This document shows, one piece after another, positions 28,686-38,100 of a stretch of DNA of 64,000 nt. This DNA is from Paraburkholderia sp. D15. Lineage in GTDB: Bacteria; Pseudomonadota; Gammaproteobacteria; Burkholderiales; Burkholderiaceae. A program made the translations under genes and the position numbers. The number at the start of each line of letters is the position of its first letter. The first letter of the stretch is position 1. The notes beneath the pieces are model-generated. The model worked only from the letters and a program-made list of their open reading frames with translations. It had not been told where the DNA came from and made no database searches. The DNA lies in contig NZ_CP110396.1 of assembly GCF_029910215.1 (NCBI RefSeq), positions 3,100,001 through 3,164,000 on the forward strand. The letters are read 5' to 3'.

Positions 28686-29464
28686 CGCGCATCCTGTTGC
28701 TCGGCGGCACCGGCGACGCGCTGCGGATTGCGCGGCAACTTGCGTCTAAACCTTCGGCCCATCGACCGACGGACCCGGCAGCCGACGTCACGCTTAAACC
28801 GGGCTCATCGCTCGTCTACAGCCTCGCGGGTCTCGGCAAGACGCCGGACGATCTCGCGTGTGAAATACGCGTCGGCGGTTTCGGCGGCAGCGACGGTCTC
28901 GCGCGGTATCTCGCCGACGAACGCATCGACCTCGTGATCGACGCGACGCATCCGTACGCCGCGCGCATCAGCGCGAACGCGGCCGAGGCCTGCGCCGGAA
29001 CACGCGTGCCGTGCTGGGCGCTGCGCCGCCCCGGCTGGCAACCGCAAGCCGGCGACGATTGGCGCATGGCCGGCGACTGGGATGAACTGACGGACGCGCT
29101 CGCGCCGTTCCGCAAGCCGTTCTTCACGCTCGGCCGTGAACCGCTCGCGCATCTCGACGAGATTCCCGCGCATCAGTTCTGGACCGTGCGTTGTCTCGAT
29201 CCGCATGCGGACACCGCACGCGCTCGCATCATCGCGACGCGTGGGCCGTTTTCGCTCGAAAACGAACGCGCGCTGTTCGCGTTGCTGGCATTCGATGTTG
29301 TGGTGAGCAAGAACAGCGGCGGCAGCGCGACCGAGGCAAAACTCGCGGTGGCGCGCGAACGGCATCTGCCGGTGGTGATGCTGCGGCGCCCCGGCTTGCC
29401 GCCGGTCGATCGGGAATTCGAGCACATCGACGCGTTGCTCGACGCCTTGCAGGCATTCGCCTGA
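28682..29464 (+). CDS. cobK: Precorrin-6A reductase
   Basis: NADPH-dependent CobK/CbiJ of 260 aa that reduces precorrin-6A to precorrin-6B. The N-terminus [17 protein letters not shown] is the family signature; [18 protein letters not shown] and [23 protein letters not shown] segments are the conserved substrate-binding region. A poorly conserved insertion of about 20 residues after the first helix is rich in Pro and Asp. It is ATGA-coupled to cobL and followed 41 nt later by cobM. Confidence 0.94.
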   Translation: MTRILLLGGTGDALRIARQLASKPSAHRPTDPAADVTLKPGSSLVYSLAGLGKTPDDLACEIRVGGFGGSDGLARYLADERIDLVIDATHPYAARISANAAEACAGTRVPCWALRRPGWQPQAGDDWRMAGDWDELTDALAPFRKPFFTLGREPLAHLDEIPAHQFWTVRCLDPHADTARARIIATRGPFSLENERALFALLAFDVVVSKNSGGSATEAKLAVARERHLPVVMLRRPGLPPVDREFEHIDALLDALQAFA

Positions 29465-29505
29465 ACGTCGCGACGTTCGGCCTCAATGAATCATTGGAGT
29501 ATCGA

Positions 29506-30231
29506 ATGACGGTGTTTTTTATCGGCGCCGGCCCAGGCGACCCTGAACTGATCACGGTGAAAGGCCAGCGTCTGGTGCGTAGCTGTCCGGTGATCCTGTA
29601 TGCAGGCTCGCTCGTGCCGTCCGCGGTGCTCGACGGTCACACGGCCGCTCAGGTCGTCAATACCGCCGACCTCGATCTCGACCAGATCGTCGCGTTGCTC
29701 AAGCACGCGCACGATCAGGGCCACGATGTCGCGCGCGTGCATTCCGGCGACCCGTCGCTATACGGCGCGATCGGCGAACAGATCCGGCGCCTGCGCGAGC
29801 TGGGCATTCCGTACGAAATCGTGCCGGGCGTGACCGCCACGGCCGCGTGCGCGGCCACGCTCGGTTGCGAACTCACGCTGCCGGACGTGTCGCAAACCTT
29901 GATCCTCACGCGCTACGCAAGCAAGACCCGCATGCCCGAAGGCGAACAGCTCGCCGACCTCGCCCGGCATCGCGCGACGATGGCGATCCATCTCGGCGTA
30001 CGGCATCTTGCGCGCATCGTCGAAGAATTGCGGCCGCATTACGGCGGCGCGTGTCCGGTCGCGGTGATCTATCGCGCGAGCTGGCCGGACGAAGAGAAGA
30101 TCACGGGCACGCTCGATGACATCGCCGGCAAGGTGCAGGGCACGTCGATCGAGCGCACGGCGTTGATCCTGGTCGGCGACGTGCTGGCCGCCGAGGGTTT
30201 CGCGGACTCGACGTTGTACGCGAAGCCCTAG
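29506..30231 (+). CDS. cobM: Precorrin-4 C11-methyltransferase
   Basis: Tetrapyrrole methylase of 241 aa, CobM/CbiF, adding the C11 methyl to precorrin-4. Motifs are [43 protein letters not shown], and YEIVPGVTATAACAA. A GGAG site lies seven bases before the ATG. It is the last gene of the plus-strand cob operon and converges with the polyamine-binding protein gene. Confidence 0.95.
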   Translation: MTVFFIGAGPGDPELITVKGQRLVRSCPVILYAGSLVPSAVLDGHTAAQVVNTADLDLDQIVALLKHAHDQGHDVARVHSGDPSLYGAIGEQIRRLRELGIPYEIVPGVTATAACAATLGCELTLPDVSQTLILTRYASKTRMPEGEQLADLARHRATMAIHLGVRHLARIVEELRPHYGGACPVAVIYRASWPDEEKITGTLDDIAGKVQGTSIERTALILVGDVLAAEGFADSTLYAKP

Positions 30232-30286
30232 CTGTTGTAGCCAGAGCAAAGACCTGGTTCGTCGTCGAAGTCTTGGCCGTCGATCG

Positions 30287-31372
30287 CTACGACCCCGACT
30301 TCAACTGCGCCCAGAGCCGGCCCTCCAGCCGCTTGATCTGCGCAGGCAAAGGCTTGAGCAGAAACAGCGTTTTCAATACCGGCTCCGGCGGATACACGGT
30401 GGGATCGTTGAGAATCTCGGGGCTCACGAACTTGCGCGCGGCCGCATCCGCATTCGGATAGAACACCGCGTTCGTGATGCCGGCATGCACCTCCGGCCGC
30501 TCGATGTAGTTGATCCAGTCGAGCGCGGCCTGAGGATGCGGCGCGTCTTTCGGAATCGCCATCATGTCGAACCAGACCGGCGCGCCGCCTTGCGGAATCA
30601 GGTACTTGATCTCGTAGTGCTTGTTCGCTTCGCGCGCGCGATGGCTGGCCATCGATACATCGCCCGACCAACTGAGCGCGAAGCAGATGTCGTCGCCCGC
30701 GAGATCGTTGATATAGCTCGTCGCATTGAACTGGGTGATGTACGGGCGGATCTTCTTCAATGCGTCGTACGCGGCCTGATAGTCGGCGGGATTCTCGCTG
30801 TTCGGGTCGCGGCCGAGATAGTGCAAGGTGACGGCGAACACGTCCGTCGGCGCGTCGAGCACGGACACGCCGCAGCTCTTCAGCTTGCTCAGGTACTCCG
30901 GCTTGAATAGCACGTCCCAGTTGTCGAGCGGCAGGTTCTCGCCGAGTATTTTCCTGACACGCGTGACGTTGTAGCCGAGTCCCGTCGTACCCCATGCCCA
31001 CGGCACCGCGTATTGATTGCCGGGGTCCGCGTTCGCGACGAGCTTCATCAACGCGGGATCGAGATTCGCCAGATTCGGCAGTTTCGATTTGTCGAGCTTC
31101 TGGTAAATGCCGGCCTCGATCTGCTTCGCAAGAAAGTTCGAGGTCGGGACCACGACGTCGTAGCCGGTCGAGCCGGTCAGCAGTTTCGCCTGCAAGGTTT
31201 CGTCGCCGTCGTAGACGTCGTAGCGCACGTGAATGCCCGACTGCGCCTCGAAGTTGGGCACGGTGTCTTTCGCGATGTAGTCGGCCCAGTTGTACAGATT
31301 CAGTTGCTTGTCCTCGGCGTGCGCGGTGGGGCCGAATGCGCACAGGAGCAGGGCGGTCAGTAACGGTTTCAT
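30287..31372 (-). CDS. Putrescine/spermidine-type periplasmic binding protein (PotF/PotD)
   Basis: Periplasmic solute-binding protein of 361 aa with a cleavable signal peptide (MKPLLTALLLCAFGPTAHA). The mature start KQLNLYNWADYI is the PotD/PotF signature. Later GYDVVVPTSNFLAKQI and WGTTGLGYNV match the polyamine-binding cleft. An alternative ATG at 31387 would add five residues; neither start has a clear ribosome-binding site. No permease or ATPase genes accompany it. It sits 76 bp downstream of the agmatinase gene on the same strand, a setting consistent with putrescine or agmatine handling. Confidence 0.88.
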   Translation of the reverse strand: MKPLLTALLLCAFGPTAHAEDKQLNLYNWADYIAKDTVPNFEAQSGIHVRYDVYDGDETLQAKLLTGSTGYDVVVPTSNFLAKQIEAGIYQKLDKSKLPNLANLDPALMKLVANADPGNQYAVPWAWGTTGLGYNVTRVRKILGENLPLDNWDVLFKPEYLSKLKSCGVSVLDAPTDVFAVTLHYLGRDPNSENPADYQAAYDALKKIRPYITQFNATSYINDLAGDDICFALSWSGDVSMASHRAREANKHYEIKYLIPQGGAPVWFDMMAIPKDAPHPQAALDWINYIERPEVHAGITNAVFYPNADAAARKFVSPEILNDPTVYPPEPVLKTLFLLKPLPAQIKRLEGRLWAQLKSGS

Positions 31373-31448
31373 GGCGGTGTGGGGCATGGTGGTCGAGTCG
31401 TCGGCAAGAGGTTCAGGGGCGTGCGCGGGTCGATGCATCGGGATGCGT

Positions 31449-32417
31449 TTAAAGCCGCTCCTCGCGCAGCAGTTTCCGGTTACGCATCAGACACAGGATG
31501 TCGGTGGCGAGATGGGCGGCGGCCAATGCGGTCACGTCGCTCTGGTCATAGGGCGGCGACACTTCCACCACGTCCGCGCCGATCAGATTTGCCGCGCCGA
31601 GCGCGCGCACGATCTCCAGCGCCTGAGCCGAACTCAGGCCGCCCGCGACCGGCGTGCCGGTGCCGGGCGCGAACGCGGGATCGAGACAGTCGATGTCGAA
31701 CGTGAGGTAAGCCGGCGCGGCTCCGACGATATCCAGCACCCTGTCGATGACGGCCTGCGTGCCATGGCGATGCACCCAGGGCGCGTCGAGCACGTGCATG
31801 CCCATGAAGTCCGCGTTCCAGGTGCGAATGCCGATCTGCACCGAGCGCGCGGGATCGATCAATCCCTCGCGGATGGCTTTGTAGAACATCGTGCCGTGGT
31901 TGAGCGAGGTGGGGTTGTCGTCGGGCCACGTATCGCAGTGCGCGTCGAAATGGATCAGGCTCAACGGTTTGCCGAATTTCTCGGCGTGCGCGATCAGCAG
32001 CGGATAGGTGATGTAGTGGTCGCCGCCGAGCGTCAGCATGCGCGTGCCGGCCGCGAGGATGCCGCGGGCGTGCGCGACGATCGCGTCGTGGATGCCGGCG
32101 GGATTGTGCGCATCGAACCAGCAGTCGCCGTAGTCGACCACGTTCAGGCGATCGAACGGATCGATGCCCCACGGGTACGCGCCGAGTTCGGAGAGCAGCA
32201 CCGTCGCCGCGCGGATCGCCGCCGGGCCGAAGCGGGTGCCGGGCCGGAAGGTGGTCGCGAGATCGAGCGGCACGCCGGACACGGCGACGTCGACACCGGC
32301 GAGGTTGCGCGTGTACGGACGCCGCATGAAGGACAGCATGCCGGCGTAGGTCGGGTCCGGCGGCGGTGCGCCGGCAGCGTGGGCGGGCGGATGGAGCAGA
32401 GGGTTCTCGTCGATCAT
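31449..32417 (-). CDS. speB: Agmatinase / ureohydrolase
   Basis: Mn-dependent ureohydrolase of 322 aa that hydrolyses agmatine to putrescine and urea. The metal ligands are seen in order as GGDH, DAHCDTW and FDIDCLDPAFAPG, and the substrate-loop LNHGTMF is present. Related guanidino hydrolases (guanidinobutyrase, guanidinopropionase) share these motifs, so exact substrate is somewhat open. It is upstream of the polyamine-binding protein and divergent from a LysR regulator across 179 bp. Confidence 0.85.
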   Translation of the reverse strand: MIDENPLLHPPAHAAGAPPPDPTYAGMLSFMRRPYTRNLAGVDVAVSGVPLDLATTFRPGTRFGPAAIRAATVLLSELGAYPWGIDPFDRLNVVDYGDCWFDAHNPAGIHDAIVAHARGILAAGTRMLTLGGDHYITYPLLIAHAEKFGKPLSLIHFDAHCDTWPDDNPTSLNHGTMFYKAIREGLIDPARSVQIGIRTWNADFMGMHVLDAPWVHRHGTQAVIDRVLDIVGAAPAYLTFDIDCLDPAFAPGTGTPVAGGLSSAQALEIVRALGAANLIGADVVEVSPPYDQSDVTALAAAHLATDILCLMRNRKLLREERL

Positions 32418-32596
32418 GCGTGGCGGTCCCGTCGTATTGTGGAAACGCCCATCGCATAAAAATCACTCATGTCTTCAGAGCGTCAAGTATGCGAGCTGGG
32501 CAACTGGAGCCATGATTGCCGGGAAAAATTCAGGTGAATAGCGAAGAATCTTGCTGGTAGTATCGATATTTTTAATATCTGTCTGGAGGCAGCGTG

Positions 32597-33478
32597 ATGC
32601 GCAGATTACCGCCCCTGCAAGCTTTGCTCGCCTTCGACGCCGCCGCGCGGCTTGGCAGCTTCACGCGCGCGGCGCAGGAGCTCTCGCTGACGCAGTCGGC
32701 GATCAGTCATCAGATCCAGCAGATCGAAGCATGGACCGGGCAACCGCTGTTTCGCCGGATCGGCCGCGGCGTGGCGCTGACGGCGGCCGGCGTGCTGTAC
32801 GCGCAAACGGTGAGCACGGCGCTGGCCACGCTCGCGGATGGGCGCGACCGTATCGAGCCGTACGGCAATCCGGATTCGGTGATCCTCGTCTGCGCGCCGC
32901 AGTTCGCGTCCGGCTGGCTGATGCCGCGCATGCGCGCGTTTTCGCAGGCTTTGCCGACCACCGAGCTCTGGCTCGTGACCGGCGAGGAGGTCAATGAGAT
33001 CGATCGCGTCGATGTCGATCTGGTGGTGTCGTCGAAACCGATCCGCACGCCGGACGTGATCTGCGAGCTGTTGCTCGAAGAAGAGGCGATCGCCGTCTGC
33101 GGGCCGGAAACCGCGCGCCGTCTGCGCGATACGCCGGTTCCCGAGGTGCTGACCCACGCGCCGCTTCTGGTCCATGAGGGCAATCCGGAATGGGCGCCGT
33201 GGCTACCGGATCTGAAGCGCGGCGGCCTGCGCACGCGCCGGGTGTTGACGGTCAGCGATCCGCGTTTCGTCGTGGCGGCGGCGGAGCAGGAGGCCGGCAT
33301 CGCGATGGTGTCGCGTCTCACCGCGGGCGATGCGCTGGCGAGTGGACGTGTCGTGCAACTGCCGCAGATCCCCGGTTTCGCGCTCGAACCGCTGTGGCTG
33401 ATGCGTTCGACGCAACCGGCGCGCTCGGCGGCGGTCGATGCCGTGCATGCGTGGATGACCGGCCTGTGCCGCCCCTGA
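32597..33478 (+). CDS. LysR-family regulator (GcvA-like)
   Basis: Regulator of 293 aa with N-terminal HTH (PPLQALLAFDAAARLGSFTRA, residues 6-26, and LSLTQSAISHQI). This is the GcvA/AmpR-type subgroup, with a type 2 periplasmic-binding effector domain. The ATG at 32597 has GGAGG seven bases upstream; a GTG at 32594 is immediately adjacent and less likely. It is divergent from agmatinase, so it likely controls the agmatinase and binding-protein pair. A 6-bp-arm palindrome (32565-32579) lies just before the ribosome-binding site. Confidence 0.88.
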   Translation: MRRLPPLQALLAFDAAARLGSFTRAAQELSLTQSAISHQIQQIEAWTGQPLFRRIGRGVALTAAGVLYAQTVSTALATLADGRDRIEPYGNPDSVILVCAPQFASGWLMPRMRAFSQALPTTELWLVTGEEVNEIDRVDVDLVVSSKPIRTPDVICELLLEEEAIAVCGPETARRLRDTPVPEVLTHAPLLVHEGNPEWAPWLPDLKRGGLRTRRVLTVSDPRFVVAAAEQEAGIAMVSRLTAGDALASGRVVQLPQIPGFALEPLWLMRSTQPARSAAVDAVHAWMTGLCRP

Positions 33479-33479
33479 A

Positions 33480-33635
33480 AATTTCGCAAGCTCTGCACCG
33501 TTTTGCGGCGGCGTCATCGCCGACACGGAACTGGGCGCGCACGTGGATCGCGAGCGGATCGGCGCGGTGCACGCGCAAACCACCGCGCAGGCCGCCGATT
33601 TTTTCGCGAGGACGCTGCCCGCGCCGCACCCCTGA
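33480..33635 (+). pseudogene. Possible gene remnant between LysR and MFS genes
   Basis: A 51-codon open stretch, without any start codon of its own, ends in TGA at 33633. It reads VIADTELGAHVDRERIGAV and onwards to FFARTLPAPHP. Third codon positions are almost entirely G or C, as in neighbouring genes, suggesting former coding sequence, perhaps the 3' end of a deleted gene. I cannot name the family. It could also be chance in a GC-rich spacer. Confidence 0.3.
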
Positions 33636-33640
33636 GCGCG

Positions 33641-35137
33641 TCAATCCTCCAGCGGCGACAGCGCTTCGAGCGGTACCGGCTTGGCCGTGCGGATATTGAC
33701 CGGCGGCACCAGCGCGAGTAGCGCGACCACGAAGATCGCGATCACGAACAGCGAGATGAACGTGAGGTGCAGCGATTGATGCAGCACCGCGCGCACCATA
33801 TCGCTATCGCCGAGACTCGCCGCCTGATTCTGCAGCAACGCCTTCAACTGATCCGACGTGACCACCGCGACGCCTTTCGCGTGACTCAGCCCGAAGTTGA
33901 GCACCGCGCCGAACAGCGTCGCGCCGAGCGTACTGCCGAGATTGCGTGAAAACAGGTTCGACGCGGTCGCGCTGCCGCGTTCGTCCGCCTTGACGATTTC
34001 CTGGATCAGCACCAGCGCGCTCACGCTCGACGTGCCCATGCCGAAGCCCATGATCAGCGAGCCGAACGCCGCGATCAGCGGCGACGCGCCGGGCGACAGG
34101 AACAGCAGCAGCGCCGCGCCGATCGGCACGAAGGTGCTGCCGCCCACCAGAATGCGGCGCAGGCCGAGGCGATGGAACGATTTGGCGGCGAGCGTGGCGC
34201 CGGTCGGCCAGCCGACCATCATCATGGTCAGCGCGAGGCCGGCGATCACCGGCGAGCGGTGCAGCACGCCTTGCACGTACATCGGCAGGAAGGTGGTGGA
34301 ACCCATCAGGATCATGCCGGCGAGCAGGGTGGAACCGTTGCATGCGGCGATCGGCCGGTGGCTCCACAGCGCGAACGAAATCATCGGTTCCGGCGCGCGG
34401 CGTTCCTGCGCGACGAACAGCAGCACGCAGACGAGGAAGACGCCGCCTGCCAGCGCCGCGCGCGCGAGCTGGTCGTCGCCCGCGTAGGTCAGCGCCATCA
34501 TCAGCGCGGCGATGGCGGCCATGAACAACGCCGCGCCCACGAAGTCGATGGACGGTCGCGCGTGGCGTTCCGATTCGCGCAGGAACACGATGAAGCCTGC
34601 CGCCGAGGCAAGGCCGATCGGCACGTTCATCCAGAAGATCCACGCCCACGAGAGGTTATGGATGATAAAGCCGCCGACCATCGGCCCGATCACCGCCGAG
34701 ATCGCCCATACGCTCGCAAGATAGCCTTGCACCTTGCCGCGTTCGTGAGCCGGATACAGGTCGGCGACGATGGTCAGCGTGACCGGCTGGATCGCCCCCG
34801 CGCCGATGCCCTGGATGAGGCGGAACACGATCATGGCGGGCATCGACCACGCGAAACCCGCGAGCACCGAGCCGAGCAGAAAGATCGCGATGCCGGCGAG
34901 CACGATCGGCTTGCGGCCGTACAGATCGGCGAGCTTGCCGAACACGACGGTCATCGCGGTCTGCGTGAGCAGGAACGACGAGAAGACCCAGCTATAGAGA
35001 TGCAGATCGCCGAGCTGCGCGACGATCTGCGGCATCGCGGTGGAGACGATGGTGGCCTCGATGGCGACCATCGCCATGGACGCCATCACCGCGGCAATGA
35101 CGGGAGCACGCGACGATTGAGAGTTGCGGGAGGACAT
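33641..35137 (-). CDS. DHA2-family MFS drug efflux transporter (EmrB/QacA type)
   Basis: Permease of 498 aa with 14 predicted helices. Motif A is seen as GKLADLYGRKP near residue 66, and motif C-like GPMVGGFIIHNLSWAWIFWMNVPIG near residues 145-170 marks the drug:proton antiporter 2 group. It acts in the inner membrane and usually exports lipophilic drugs or metabolites. No adaptor (EmrA-like) or outer-membrane gene is adjacent. The substrate is unknown. Confidence 0.9.
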   Translation of the reverse strand: MSSRNSQSSRAPVIAAVMASMAMVAIEATIVSTAMPQIVAQLGDLHLYSWVFSSFLLTQTAMTVVFGKLADLYGRKPIVLAGIAIFLLGSVLAGFAWSMPAMIVFRLIQGIGAGAIQPVTLTIVADLYPAHERGKVQGYLASVWAISAVIGPMVGGFIIHNLSWAWIFWMNVPIGLASAAGFIVFLRESERHARPSIDFVGAALFMAAIAALMMALTYAGDDQLARAALAGGVFLVCVLLFVAQERRAPEPMISFALWSHRPIAACNGSTLLAGMILMGSTTFLPMYVQGVLHRSPVIAGLALTMMMVGWPTGATLAAKSFHRLGLRRILVGGSTFVPIGAALLLFLSPGASPLIAAFGSLIMGFGMGTSSVSALVLIQEIVKADERGSATASNLFSRNLGSTLGATLFGAVLNFGLSHAKGVAVVTSDQLKALLQNQAASLGDSDMVRAVLHQSLHLTFISLFVIAIFVVALLALVPPVNIRTAKPVPLEALSPLED

Positions 35138-35344
35138 GGGGCGTTAGTATTAGGATGTCAGGCACGCCGCTCGGCGATGTGCCGCGACGTATCAGCGCGG
35201 CCGCGCATGGCAAAACCGGCGGCCGCCATCGAGTATGCACCCTGCGGCGAATCCGCGCAGCGACCCGGACACGCAAGCCTGGCATGGCGAGGCTTGGCAC
35301 GGCGTTTGCGCGCTCAACGCTACTTTCACACATGGAGGGTCATC

Positions 35345-35605
35345 ATGAGGATCGAATTCACCGGACGCCGCGAAGTAGTCGCCGCGGCGCGCGTCGCCTT
35401 CGAAGCCAATGTCGACGGAGCCGATGTCTGGTGCAGCGTGTCGCTGGATGCGCTGAACAACCATTTCGGCAACGACGGCCCATCGGCTCATCACCTCGTG
35501 AATACGTTCGAGGCGAATCGCGCACGGATTGAAAACGCTACGCGCCGGGTGCTGGAAAGAAACGGCGGAAAATCGGTGGAACTCGAGACTGGCGACTTTA
35601 ATTGA
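35345..35605 (+). CDS. DUF1488 small protein
   Basis: Protein of 86 aa matching DUF1488, a family widespread in Burkholderiales and of unknown function. Visible features are EFTGRREVVAAARVAFEA, then WCSVSLDALNNHFG, and a helical C-terminus. A GGAGGG site precedes the ATG. It is monocistronic by spacing, divergent from the MFS gene. Confidence 0.8.
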   Translation: MRIEFTGRREVVAAARVAFEANVDGADVWCSVSLDALNNHFGNDGPSAHHLVNTFEANRARIENATRRVLERNGGKSVELETGDFN

Positions 35606-35940
35606 GTGATTGAAGTTTGCGTCGTCGCGCGTTGCTGGTTTGCGTGATGGCGCTTTCAGATAACTGCGTTGTTCTGTGTTGCGGGCTGGGGCTGCGTTAG
35701 GCGACTCTGGCCCGTTTCGGTTTACTTCTGCTTGCCCGGTTTTGCCGCGGGCGCTTCGGGCCATTCTGGCGCGCCGACGGCAACGTGTGCGCGACTTCTC
35801 CAGATCCGGCAACACTCCCTTCGATGCGCGGCCATTACTCTCCGGCGATGCGGCGCCTATATTGGGCTCTGCGGTGGCGGCGAGTCCGGCGATTTTCTTT
35901 CGCGGCGCCGCACCATCCATGACCGGAGGTTGTTTTTATC
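35606..35940. other. Intergenic region without recognised gene
   Basis: 335 bp between DUF1488 and the DUF4148 gene. I see no credible coding frame, RNA or terminator; it probably holds the promoter of the downstream gene. Confidence 0.5.
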
Positions 35941-36270
35941 ATGAAGTCCGTACTCAAGACCGTTGTCGTCGTTGCTTCGCTCGCTGTTTCGGCGACGGTG
36001 TTTGCTCAATCGACTACACGTATCACGCGCGAACAGGTGCGCGCGGAACTGGTTCAACTCGAACAGGCGGGCTATCACGTCGGCGACGGCGATCAGGCGC
36101 ATTATCCCGACGCGATTCAGGCCGCCGAGGCGCGCGTCGCGGCGATGAATGCGGCGGGGGTGGCTGGCGGCGCGACGGGTGGGTATGGTGGCGCGGCAGC
36201 GGGCGCTTCGCAAAGCGGAGCGCGTGCGGCGGTGTCGAAGGCGGATTGGGATGCGATGTATGGGCGGTGA
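35941..36270 (+). CDS. DUF4148 small exported protein
   Basis: Protein of 109 aa with a signal peptide (residues 1-22, ending VFA-Q). The DUF4148 core is TREQVRAELVQLEQAGYHVGDG followed by YPDAIQAAEARVAA, a hallmark small periplasmic family of Burkholderia and Paraburkholderia with many paralogues per genome. The tail is Gly/Ala-rich and ends WDAMYGR. CCGGAGG lies upstream of the ATG with long spacing. Function is unknown. Confidence 0.88.
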   Translation: MKSVLKTVVVVASLAVSATVFAQSTTRITREQVRAELVQLEQAGYHVGDGDQAHYPDAIQAAEARVAAMNAAGVAGGATGGYGGAAAGASQSGARAAVSKADWDAMYGR

Positions 36271-36446
36271 GGGCGGCAGTATTGGTTTTTTGAGCCCGTT
36301 TCAGTGTTGATCGGTCAATGCGTAAGCACCATGCGTCGTTGCCGCGCACCGTAAAAGACCCTTCCATCGCCGCCGCTTTATCCGCTACATCGCGCCCGAT
36401 ACAGTAGCTACGCACGCACTGCTTCATGTGCGAGCGAGAGAGTTGG

Positions 36447-36477
36447 CCCCGGCTGATAAAACAGCCGGGGTTTTTTT
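36447..36477 (+). terminator. Intrinsic terminator
   Basis: A perfect 9-bp stem (36447-36455 with 36462-36470, CCCCGGCTG) and a six-nt loop are followed by seven T. It lies 180 bp after the DUF4148 stop and 190 bp before the carbonic anhydrase start. Confidence 0.92.
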
Positions 36478-36668
36478 ATGTGCGGTCCGCGCGAATCATC
36501 GCGTGCTTGACACGCCGAACCTTCGACCCAACCCGATGTCCCTTCTGTCATGCCGGGCGTTCCAGCCGCCGGCTGCGGTATAGTGCCGCCAACAGACAGC
36601 AGCGCCGCCCGCTGGACCCTTCGGCGGGCAGCGCTGAAGACACACTCTGCGATTATCTGGAGAACATC

Positions 36669-37304
36669 GTGCAGGAAATCATCGAAGGTTTTATCCGCTT
36701 TCAACGTGACGTCTTCCCGCAGCAGATTGCGCTGTTCAAGCGCCTTTCCGCTGCGCAAAGCCCCAGCACGCTCTTCGTGACCTGTTCGGATAGCCGCGTC
36801 GTTCCCGAGTTGCTGACGCAGGTCGAGCCGGGTGCGCTCTTCGTGATCCGTAATGCCGGCAACATCGTGCCGTCGTATGGTCCGGAACCGGGCGGCGTGT
36901 CGGCGACCGTCGAATATGCGGTGGCGGTGCTCGGCGTGCGCGATATCGTGATCTGCGGCCACTCGAACTGCGGTGCGATGAGCGCGATCTCCAACTGCAC
37001 GAACCTCGAACATCTGCCGGCGGTGGCGAGCTGGTTGCGTCACGCGGATGCGGCGAAGGCGATCAACGCATCGCGTCACTATCACTCGGACGCCGAGCGT
37101 CTTTCCGCGCTGGTGAAGGACAACGTGATCGCGCAGCTCGCGAATATCCGCACGCATCCGTCGGTGGCGGTCGGGCTCACGAACAAGACGCTGCAATTGC
37201 ACGGCTGGATCTTCGATATCGAAAGCGGCACGATGCTCGCGCTCGATGGACGCACCGGCGAATTCCTGCCGCTGGTCGATAACCCGGAAATCTACGCGGT
37301 CTGA
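36669..37304 (+). CDS. can: Beta-carbonic anhydrase
   Basis: Zinc enzyme of 211 aa interconverting CO2 and bicarbonate in the cytosol. Zinc ligands are C39, H98 and C101 (CSDSR and GHSNCGAM), with catalytic D41-R43 dyad; [10 protein letters not shown] follows. The start is GTG at 36669, chosen because GGAGA lies five to six bases upstream and the protein then has the family length; reading from further upstream would add about 80 residues without homology. It is flanked by a terminator upstream and the convergent AlkB-like gene downstream. Confidence 0.92.
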   Translation: MQEIIEGFIRFQRDVFPQQIALFKRLSAAQSPSTLFVTCSDSRVVPELLTQVEPGALFVIRNAGNIVPSYGPEPGGVSATVEYAVAVLGVRDIVICGHSNCGAMSAISNCTNLEHLPAVASWLRHADAAKAINASRHYHSDAERLSALVKDNVIAQLANIRTHPSVAVGLTNKTLQLHGWIFDIESGTMLALDGRTGEFLPLVDNPEIYAV

Positions 37305-37451
37305 TGTCGCGCGTTCCGGTCGAGCTGTCTGCTGACGCAGGCGGCTCGCAGCGCGCGATATGCATTTGGCGTCTCTAGACGCGATAGCGGTTCGGCGGCA
37401 GCACGATCGTGCTCAAACCGGGCCGCTATTTCAATGCTTGCTCCCATCGAT

Positions 37452-38036
37452 TCACTCCACAAAGCAGCGAAACGCGAGACTGATGCGTGGCTCGATCACG
37501 TTCGCGAGCTTTGGAATGCCGTGCTCGTGGGTGAATTGAGACGCGTAGCTCATCACGAGGCAACTGCCGGGTTCGAGGTCGACGTGCAGCGTGCGCGCCG
37601 CGCCGGTTTTGGGCCGGATCGACATGCGGCGGGTTGTGCCTAGCGAGACGATGGCAATCGGTTGGCCGGGCAGGAGCCGGTCGGTTTTGTCGCTGTGCGG
37701 CGCGACGCTGTCGTTGCCATCGCGGTAGAGATTCAGGCCGACGCGATTGAACGGTGCGCCGATCAATGCGCGTACCGCTTCGAATGCTTCGGCAAGCGGG
37801 GCGGGGAGCGCGGCTGCGTCACGGGCGAAGGTGGCGAGAAGCCGCGGGACGGCGACTTCGCGCTCGTACATCATGCGCTGCTGGCTGAGCCAGCCGATGT
37901 TGCGTTGCGCTTCGTCGAACCAGCGTTGCGCCACCGTGGCCGGAAACGATTCCGGCAGGTAGCGGATGCCGCCTTCCCGGTCATGAACGAGGGAAACGGG
38001 TTCGGCGGCGAAGAGGCTGTGCTGGGGATGGGACAC
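37452..38036 (-). CDS. AlkB-like 2-oxoglutarate/Fe(II) dioxygenase (alkylated DNA repair)
   Basis: Protein of 194 aa from a GTG at 38036. Iron ligands are H114 and D116 (PHSDKTD) and a histidine in THEHGIPK (H172 most likely). The 2-oxoglutarate and catalytic arginines are R184 and R190 (EPRISLAFR). An NLYRDGNDSVAPHSD stretch is typical of ABH2/ABH3-type AlkB homologues that remove 1-methyladenine and 3-methylcytosine from DNA. No ATG occurs in this frame between the upstream region and the conserved core, so a GTG start is proposed. A near-perfect LexA box lies 65 bp upstream, predicting SOS induction. Confidence 0.85.
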   Translation of the reverse strand: MSHPQHSLFAAEPVSLVHDREGGIRYLPESFPATVAQRWFDEAQRNIGWLSQQRMMYEREVAVPRLLATFARDAAALPAPLAEAFEAVRALIGAPFNRVGLNLYRDGNDSVAPHSDKTDRLLPGQPIAIVSLGTTRRMSIRPKTGAARTLHVDLEPGSCLVMSYASQFTHEHGIPKLANVIEPRISLAFRCFVE

Positions 38037-38100
38037 CGGCGTTCCGATTGAATAAGCCGCACGGTGGTGCTGGATGCAGGGCGGCCTGGAACGAGCATTA

